From the IMG/VR virus record IMGVR_UViG_3300032236_000732, positions 1 to 20,550 of that record: a stretch of DNA of 20,550 nucleotides; one strand, given 5' to 3'. The notes below the pieces were generated by a model that was given only the letters and a program-made list of their open reading frames with translations, did no database searches and was not told the origin of the DNA. How positions within the stretch are numbered: position 1 is the stretch's first letter; each line of letters begins with the position of its first letter. Shown in pieces: positions 16,709 to 20,550 of the stretch. The stretch is from a virus. Position numbers and translations under genes: made by a program.

Positions 16709-17165
16709 TGATTCTCTTCATTAATGAAAGTGCGGTTTGATTTGCATAGAATTTATTACCACAAAACATTATTTTTACATTATGCTTTAGTTGTATTTCC
16801 ATAATTTGCTTAAGTAGATATTTTCCGCTTATTTTACTCTCTTTTTGGAGTTTGTTATTAGGTCTATGGAAAGGAAACTCCATTAAATCTTTTAAGGGGA
16901 ACTCACAAATGATAAAAGCATGGGGAAAAGAGTCCATTCTAGTTAATTCTCTAGAAAATCTGGCAAATTCACGCCCCAAATTATTAGCAAGCTCCTCAAT
17001 ACATCCTTTTCTTTCAATACAGAGCTTATCTTCCATGCCTTTTACTGTGTAGTCGCCGGTTTTTAAGGTTGTAACCTCTTCAGCCACGGTGTGTTCGTAG
17101 TAAAACTCCCAAGGGGTCTGCTCTCTGGTGTCTTTTAATATGATAAATTCAGGTTTTTTTTCCAT
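16683..17165 (-). CDS. ERCC4-type (XPF family) nuclease
   Basis: A 160-residue stand-alone ERCC4 nuclease domain. DTREQTPWEF (residues 12-21), GDYTVKG (37-43) and IERKG (50-54) form the family signature; D38, E51 and K53 are the expected metal-binding and catalytic residues. XPF/Mus81 family nucleases cut branched or flap DNA. There is no helix-hairpin-helix domain, so DNA binding or pairing must come from elsewhere. Its start overlaps the end of the HNH gene and its end overlaps terL, so it sits inside the packaging cluster and is co-translated. I infer a role in removing branches from replicated DNA before packaging, like T4 endonuclease VII or T7 gp3 although unrelated to them. No own ribosome site is clear before ATG 17165; the region is A-rich. 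Confidence 0.88.
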   Translation of the reverse strand: MEKKPEFIILKDTREQTPWEFYYEHTVAEEVTTLKTGDYTVKGMEDKLCIERKGCIEELANNLGREFARFSRELTRMDSFPHAFIICEFPLKDLMEFPFHRPNNKLQKESKISGKYLLKQIMEIQLKHNVKIMFCGNKFYANQTALSLMKRINERYRTET

Positions 17166-17427
17166 TTTTTTGTATCAGTGCTAAAAATAAACTCTGGAAG
17201 TGTACTTCCTTGCCTGTAATGTCTTTATGACAACTCTTACAAAGGGTAATCCCGTTTCCGGGATCGAACCTTAGCGTACCCGCATTGGCCCAAGTCATAA
17301 TGTGATGCACTTCTAGGCTCCTTCGGATACGGGATTTGCATAATTGACACGTATATTTGTCACGCTTTAAAACTTTTGACCTAAATTGCTTGTAATTGGG
17401 GTCTTGATAGTCTCGCTTCATCGACAT
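17149..17427 (-). CDS. Small HNH endonuclease near terminase
   Basis: A 92-residue HNH protein: CQLC zinc pair (about 28-31), LEVHHIMTWANAG (about 38-50) with the catalytic His, NGITLCKSCHKDI (about 59-71) with the second zinc pair and final His. Small HNH proteins coded next to terminase genes are a known part of the packaging machinery in several phages (HK97 gp74 is the example I recall), where they help terminase cut DNA. Position between the probable small terminase and terL fits this. A free-standing homing endonuclease is the alternative. The gene overlaps gmd by 47 bases and the ERCC4 gene by 17. ATG 17421 is an alternative start two codons in. The last codons run through A7 and A8 stretches. 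Confidence 0.87.
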   Translation of the reverse strand: MSMKRDYQDPNYKQFRSKVLKRDKYTCQLCKSRIRRSLEVHHIMTWANAGTLRFDPGNGITLCKSCHKDITGKEVHFQSLFLALIQKNGKKT

Positions 17428-18418
17428 CGTTTTTAACCATTCTTTCTACAAGTGTATGAAACGATACTTCAGGTTGCCACTTTAGTTTTTCTTTCGCTTT
17501 CTTCGGGCTTCCAAGTAAAAATTCAACCTCAGCAGGACGGTAAAAGTTAGGATCAACCACAACGTGTCGTTGCCATTCCAATCCGTAAATAGAAAATGCC
17601 TCATGTAAAAACTCCTTAATAGTATGAGTTTCACCAGTAGCTACCACATAATCGTCCGCTACATTTTGTTGAAGCATGAGCCACATAGCTTTGACATAAT
17701 CTTGCGCATGGCCCCAATCCCTACGAGCATCCAAATTACCCAAACGCAACTTAGGAAATTTTTTATCTTGATCACTTGCTATAAATTCCCCCAGCCACTT
17801 AGTAATCTTTCTTGTAACAAAATTTTCCCCTCTTCGTTCACTCTCATGATTAAAAAGAATACCAGAGCATCCAAATATATTATAGGAGTCTCGATAATTT
17901 CTAACTAGATGATGTCCGGCCAGCTTTGCGATGGCATATGGTGACTGCGGCATAAATGGAGTATCTTCATTTTGAAATTTAAGTGGATTTTCACCAAAGT
18001 CATCATAGACGGTCGTGTAATTTTTCCCAAACATTTCGCTAGAAGATGCTTGATAAAACTTGGTTCCTGTGCTACAATTGCGTATAGCTTCCAAGCAGTT
18101 CAGAACCCCGCGAGCAGTGATGTCCCATGTCGTTCCGGGTTGATCAAAAGAAGTTTTAACGTGGGATTGTGCGCCCAAGTTATAGAACTCGTCAACTTCA
18201 TAGTCATTTAATATTCGATAAAGGAACCCCTCATCTGTGAGATCACCTTCGATAAGATTAAATCTTTTGTTTGCTACGCAATTAGCAAGTCTAGAAAAGT
18301 TAGGTTGGGAGGTTCTTCTGTAGATCCCCAGCACTTCATATTTCTTAGATAAAAGTAATTCGGCCAAATAACTGCCGTCTTGTCCTGTGATGCCGGTTAC
18401 TACTGCGCGTTTCTTCAT
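17381..18418 (-). CDS. gmd: GDP-mannose 4,6-dehydratase
   Basis: A 345-residue, full-length NAD(P)-dependent short-chain dehydratase that converts GDP-D-mannose to GDP-4-keto-6-deoxy-D-mannose, precursor of fucose, rhamnose and related surface sugars. Cofactor loop TGITGQDG (8-15), YNLGAQSHVKTSFDQP (79-94), catalytic SSSE (125-128), Tyr161 and Lys165 in SPYAIAK, and the family motifs LFNHESERRGENFVTRKI and LGNLDARRDWGHA are all present. Between the SSE motif and SPYAIAK it has about a dozen more residues than I recall for bacterial enzymes. GGAAGG precedes the ATG and overlaps the stop of the upstream gene. Such genes are known in aquatic phages, where they may alter host surface sugars, but a place between terminase genes is unusual. 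Intact catalytic residues suggest activity. Confidence 0.96.
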   Translation of the reverse strand: MKKRAVVTGITGQDGSYLAELLLSKKYEVLGIYRRTSQPNFSRLANCVANKRFNLIEGDLTDEGFLYRILNDYEVDEFYNLGAQSHVKTSFDQPGTTWDITARGVLNCLEAIRNCSTGTKFYQASSSEMFGKNYTTVYDDFGENPLKFQNEDTPFMPQSPYAIAKLAGHHLVRNYRDSYNIFGCSGILFNHESERRGENFVTRKITKWLGEFIASDQDKKFPKLRLGNLDARRDWGHAQDYVKAMWLMLQQNVADDYVVATGETHTIKEFLHEAFSIYGLEWQRHVVVDPNFYRPAEVEFLLGSPKKAKEKLKWQPEVSFHTLVERMVKNDVDEARLSRPQLQAI

Positions 18419-18420
18419 TT

Positions 18421-19221
18421 TTATCCTTCCACGGTTTCCGGGGTTAAAAAGGGTTGATCGGTTATGCCATCTTCATAAGTGTGGGCTTCACCAAGTCTTT
18501 GTCGTTCAGCGTCCATTGCGAGTCGCATTTTTTCCATGTCAGTTCCAGCGGCTCTGCGAAATTCGGGGTCTAAAATAATTTTCTTAATTAAAGATGCAAA
18601 TGTTGTTTTGCTATCTTCAATAGCTTTAATACGTTGTTCGCGAGTACCTTTAAGATCTTTAATCATTGCGGATTTTTTAGTTTGCAGATCTTTATAATCG
18701 CGAGAGATTGCTTCTTGTGAGGCGCGCAATACTGCACATTGCCTTTCAAGATTAGTAATCATGTCCCAATCAATTGAATCCTTGTCTTGGTTTTTTTCTT
18801 CTATTATAACCTGTTCTAGATTAGAAAGCATTTTTATATTGTCATTTTGCGATTTCAAACTTCTATTCATTAATATCTCAAGTTTAATAGTATCAACAAT
18901 TTGAATTTCTTCAGTATGAAATACATCGTCTCTAAATTGTGACCACATCTTCTTCCAATGGAAGACGAACATTTCCAGCTCGTCTTCATTGAATTGACTC
19001 TCAAGATCATACCAATAGGCTTTACTTTTGAGTTCATTTAGGGCTTCTACTTCTTTGCGGTCACTGGCATTAATTCCAATATTTTTCTTAATCCATAAAA
19101 GTACAGACTTGGGATCACGATTAAGGACCGTCGCAATATTTTCATACGACATATCTTTAATATTTTCTTTAATGTACGATTGTTCATTAAGATCAAGTCT
19201 GCCAGTACGCATATTAGCCAT
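18421..19221 (-). CDS. Probable terminase small subunit (HTH plus coiled coil)
   Basis: A 266-residue protein with an N-terminal helix-turn-helix (about 10-55: LNEQSYIKENIKDMSYENIA, then VLNRDPKSVLLWIKKNIG), a long charged helical middle with coiled-coil character (about 110-205), and a C-terminal tail after ILDPEFRRAAGTDMEKMRL. Small terminases share this plan: HTH that recognises the packaging start site, coiled-coil oligomer core, C-terminal segment for terL. Position at the head of the packaging cluster supports the role. The start at 19221 follows TTGGAG and overlaps the stop of the sigma-like gene by 8 bases (ATGGCTAA). I did not recognise a specific family; a phage transcription regulator is the alternative. 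Confidence 0.6.
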   Translation of the reverse strand: MANMRTGRLDLNEQSYIKENIKDMSYENIATVLNRDPKSVLLWIKKNIGINASDRKEVEALNELKSKAYWYDLESQFNEDELEMFVFHWKKMWSQFRDDVFHTEEIQIVDTIKLEILMNRSLKSQNDNIKMLSNLEQVIIEEKNQDKDSIDWDMITNLERQCAVLRASQEAISRDYKDLQTKKSAMIKDLKGTREQRIKAIEDSKTTFASLIKKIILDPEFRRAAGTDMEKMRLAMDAERQRLGEAHTYEDGITDQPFLTPETVEG

Positions 19222-19723
19222 AAAATTGCTCCAAAATTAATTTTAAATGGTTTAACAAATTTACTTTCTTAGTTTTTGTTAAAGTTTGATCATTCTTAAA
19301 TCTCAGAAAATCGCTTCGCATATTAGCAGGTAAGTGAAGATCAATATATTCGCATAGTTCGCGCTCTTCTAGCGATGTGGAACACTCTGAATTGACAACA
19401 AGATACTTAATATTGTCAATGCTAGATGCGTCAAGGAGTTTCTTTTTGCCGTTTTGGATTTCTTGGGCTTTGCCTTCGTCCTGACGATAGTAGTTATCGC
19501 GTTTGAAGTTCTTTAATCTATTTTTTATATGAATAGAAAGAAAGTTTTCGAGTGGTCTAACACCATCATAACGATTCATAGCTTCCATCCCAATTATAAA
19601 AGCCTCCTGAATAATATCATCAGCCTCATAATTGGGAAATGTAAACTTATTCGCTAGGCGACTCGACACTCGCGTTATCGTTGCCACCACTTGTTCCTCT
19701 GTCATATTCTGCGGAATTTTCAT
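19214..19723 (-). CDS. Sigma-70 region-2-like transcription factor
   Basis: A 169-residue protein. Residues about 20-80 resemble sigma-70 region 2: RLANKFTFPNYEADDIIQEA is the core-binding helix with the usual DDIIQEAF form, followed by AMNRYDG, FLSIHIKNRLKNFKRD and NYYR for promoter melting. The rest (about 105-169) is weakly like region 4 but shows no clear helix-turn-helix, as in short phage late sigma factors such as T4 gp55. It would direct host RNA polymerase to phage promoters, possibly those of this structural operon, which it helps lead. Ribosome site AAGGAAAG lies before ATG 19723. Its 5' end overlaps the upstream 69-residue gene by 77 bases in another frame. Confidence 0.75.
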   Translation of the reverse strand: MKIPQNMTEEQVVATITRVSSRLANKFTFPNYEADDIIQEAFIIGMEAMNRYDGVRPLENFLSIHIKNRLKNFKRDNYYRQDEGKAQEIQNGKKKLLDASSIDNIKYLVVNSECSTSLEERELCEYIDLHLPANMRSDFLRFKNDQTLTKTKKVNLLNHLKLILEQFYG

Positions 19724-19856
19724 TAGAAGCGCTTTCCTTTTTTGCTTTCTTGGTTATAATAGGAGATGGGTCTGGTACGTTTAGATCCGCCGCGACACTT
19801 TTTTGAAGCTCTGCGGTTTCTCTCATTCGCACATCAATAGGAATGTATGGTCTCAT
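19647..19856 (-). CDS. 69-residue hypothetical protein, first gene of the operon
   Basis: A small protein starting MRPYIPIDVRMRETAELQKS, then a polar, low-complexity, Lys/Ser/Asn/Glu-rich tail ending VESPSE. No family is recognised, and the C-terminal half looks disordered. The ribosome site AAAGGAGG is strong, though 10 bases from the ATG, and is partly held in a GNRA hairpin that touches the start codon. The last 77 bases overlap the sigma-like gene in a different frame. The strong ribosome site and first-gene position argue that it is real. It could modulate the sigma-like protein it is coupled to, but that is only position-based inference. Confidence 0.65.
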   Translation of the reverse strand: MRPYIPIDVRMRETAELQKSVAADLNVPDPSPIITKKAKKESASNENSAEYDRGTSGGNDNASVESPSE

Positions 19857-19870
19857 GAGGCTCTCGCCTC
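19857..19870 (-). promoter_or_regulatory. GNRA hairpin covering a ribosome binding site
   Basis: In the minus-strand message GAGGC-GAGA-GCCTC forms a perfect 5-bp stem with a GNRA-type loop. Most of the GGAGG ribosome site is in the stem and the stem abuts ATG 19856. It could limit translation of the first gene until opened by a protein or a ribosome. Confidence 0.45.
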
Positions 19871-19891
19871 CTTTCTAAAGAAATACTAAGC

Positions 19892-20317
19892 ATGAAAAAT
19901 ACAACAATACTTAACAGTAATTATACACACTTAACAGTTGTGTCTTGGAAAAGGGGCTTACGTCTCTTAATGGGAGAAAAGGTAACTCCTATCGACTTTT
20001 ATGAGGATTACATCCTCGTGAGCGCAGGAGGTGAGCCTTTTCAAATTCCAAAAACCGTTGTACTTAAGAAATATGTAAAGTTACCGGATAGAATGTATAA
20101 ACCTAATAGGCGTAATATATTCTTACGAGATAATTATAGCTGCGGTTATTGCTTAAGGCAACTTGGAACTGAAGAATTATCTGTAGATCATATTTTGCCA
20201 AAAAGTAGAGGCGGAAAAGAGACTTGGGAGAATCTAATTACTGCTTGTAAAAGCTGTAACTGCCAGAAGGGGGATAGAACGCCAGAAGAAGCAGGAATGC
20301 CGATACTTTTGAGATAG
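19892..20317 (+). CDS. HNH endonuclease, the only plus-strand gene
   Basis: A 141-residue protein. Residues about 1-70 (LNSNYTHLTVVSWKRGLRLL, then PFQIPKTVVLKKYVKLP) match the N-terminal part of a common bacterial HNH family that begins VLNxxYxPLxVVxWKRA. The HNH domain follows: RNIFLRDNYSCGYC with the first zinc pair, LSVDHILPKSRGG with the catalytic His, WENLITACKSCNCQKGDRTP with the Asn and second zinc pair. The domain is complete and looks active as a metal-dependent DNA nickase or nuclease. It is divergent from the operon starting at 19856, with 35 bases between, and convergent with the unit to its right. AAAGAAA is a modest ribosome site. It may be a mobile or host-derived gene, and its biological role is unknown. 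Confidence 0.87.
   Translation: MKNTTILNSNYTHLTVVSWKRGLRLLMGEKVTPIDFYEDYILVSAGGEPFQIPKTVVLKKYVKLPDRMYKPNRRNIFLRDNYSCGYCLRQLGTEELSVDHILPKSRGGKETWENLITACKSCNCQKGDRTPEEAGMPILLR
19920..19925 (-). promoter_or_regulatory. Possible -10 box for the minus-strand operon
   Basis: TATAAT reads on the minus strand 64 bases before ATG 19856, inside the HNH gene. An AAGACA hexamer lies 15 bases further upstream, a poor -35 match with short spacing. This is weak, since such a box is common by chance in A+T-rich DNA, but some promoter is needed here because a terminator stops transcription from the right. Confidence 0.25.
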
Positions 20318-20398
20318 TAGAGCGTCGGTCTGATAGCTACTCTGGTTATATTGAGTGATACTTTTTAATTTTTGGGGTGTGAATTTTGTAAGACTCAC

Positions 20399-20436
20399 CC
20401 GCCGGTTTCGGCGGTGTACACTCAGTAAGCTACTGA
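20399..20436. other. Cluster of inverted repeats between convergent genes
   Basis: The 139-base gap after the HNH gene contains, nearly touching: the hairpin CCGCCG-GTTT-CGGCGG (20399-20414), the palindrome GTGTACAC (20414-20421) and the hairpin TCAGTA-AGC-TACTGA (20422-20436). None is followed by a T run on the plus strand. The rest of the gap (20318-20398) is A+T-rich and shows nothing I can name. It may be a regulatory, packaging or replication site. Confidence 0.4.
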
Positions 20437-20438
20437 AC

Positions 20439-20475
20439 AAAAAACCACCACCCCCCTTATTCGGGAGAGCGGTGG
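20439..20475 (-). terminator. Intrinsic terminator of the right-hand minus-strand unit
   Basis: On the minus strand CCACCGCTCTCC pairs with GGGGGGTGGTGG over 12 positions including three G-T wobbles, with a 7-base loop, followed by six T (20439-20444). The wobbles become A-C mismatches on the plus strand, so it works in one direction only. The stop codon of the upstream peptide lies in the loop. Confidence 0.9.
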
Positions 20476-20550
20476 CTGGCAATGCTGATCAGTACACCTA
20501 TACAGAACATCACTATGATATACAGTAATTCACCTGCCCTTCCATACATC
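20457..20550 (-). CDS. C-terminal part of a small membrane protein, edge of window
   Basis: The frame from the right edge to TAA at 20457-20459 reads MYGRAGELLYIIVMFCIGVL, then ISIASHRSPE. Residues about 8-24 are a strong single membrane segment followed by a short polar tail. The ATG at 20549 may be the true start (30 residues) or an internal Met of a longer gene that continues beyond the window. That the frame ends within the loop of an intrinsic terminator supports it as the last gene of the right-hand unit. A lysis (holin or spanin-like) or other small membrane role is possible, but no family is recognised. Confidence 0.5.
   Translation of the reverse strand, partial: MYGRAGELLYIIVMFCIGVLISIASHRSPE

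Noticed and set aside
20318-20398. Possible tRNA after the HNH gene
   Set aside because: No cloverleaf, no GGTTCGA-type T-loop and no acceptor pairing could be found.
20234-20482. Minus-strand 82-residue frame at the right end
   Set aside because: It crosses the intrinsic terminator and runs antisense to the HNH gene; composition does not look coding.

Overview
The window is part of a tailed bacteriophage (Caudoviricetes) genome. It carries a complete packaging and head-building gene set (large terminase, portal, prohead protease with scaffold, decoration protein, major capsid protein) followed by a very large tail-fibre block. A+T richness, a GDP-mannose dehydratase, and fibre domains that I recall from cyanophages and other aquatic myoviruses suggest an aquatic phage. 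Host and tail type cannot be fixed from this window, because no sheath, tube or tape-measure gene is present.

Almost everything is on the minus strand and is read from right to left. At the right edge, the 3' end of another minus-strand transcription unit ends in a short membrane-segment peptide and an intrinsic terminator (20439-20475). Next come a small dyad-rich gap and the only plus-strand gene, an HNH endonuclease (19892-20317). The long minus-strand operon starts at 19856. It holds a 69-residue unknown protein, a sigma-70 region-2-like protein, a helix-turn-helix/coiled-coil protein that is probably the small terminase, gmd, a small HNH endonuclease, an ERCC4 (XPF-type) nuclease and terL. 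These genes overlap or abut, which implies translational coupling. Portal, protease-scaffold, decoration protein and capsid follow, and a strong terminator (9388-9416) closes the head block.

Left of that terminator are only fibre-type genes: a Gp80-like protein, a 49-residue gene fitted exactly between its neighbours by TAAATG and TAATG junctions, two fibre/adapter proteins, a 933-residue repeat protein, and an open frame that starts at 4647 and is still open at base 1 (at least 1549 codons). That last gene is the largest in the window. It is a modular fibre with about 27 YadA-head-like beta-roll repeats, a collagen-like triplet stretch and a jelly-roll-like domain.

Points of most interest: a scaffold start with its own ribosome binding site nested inside the protease gene; one C-terminal domain carried by three consecutive fibre genes; protein repeats kept identical while their codons have diverged; an HNH plus ERCC4 nuclease pair directly before terL; a GNRA hairpin over the ribosome binding site of the first gene of the operon; and the absence of any neck or tail-tube gene between capsid and fibres. 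No tRNA, CRISPR array, reverse transcriptase or insertion sequence was seen. No gene-free stretch exceeds 300 bases.
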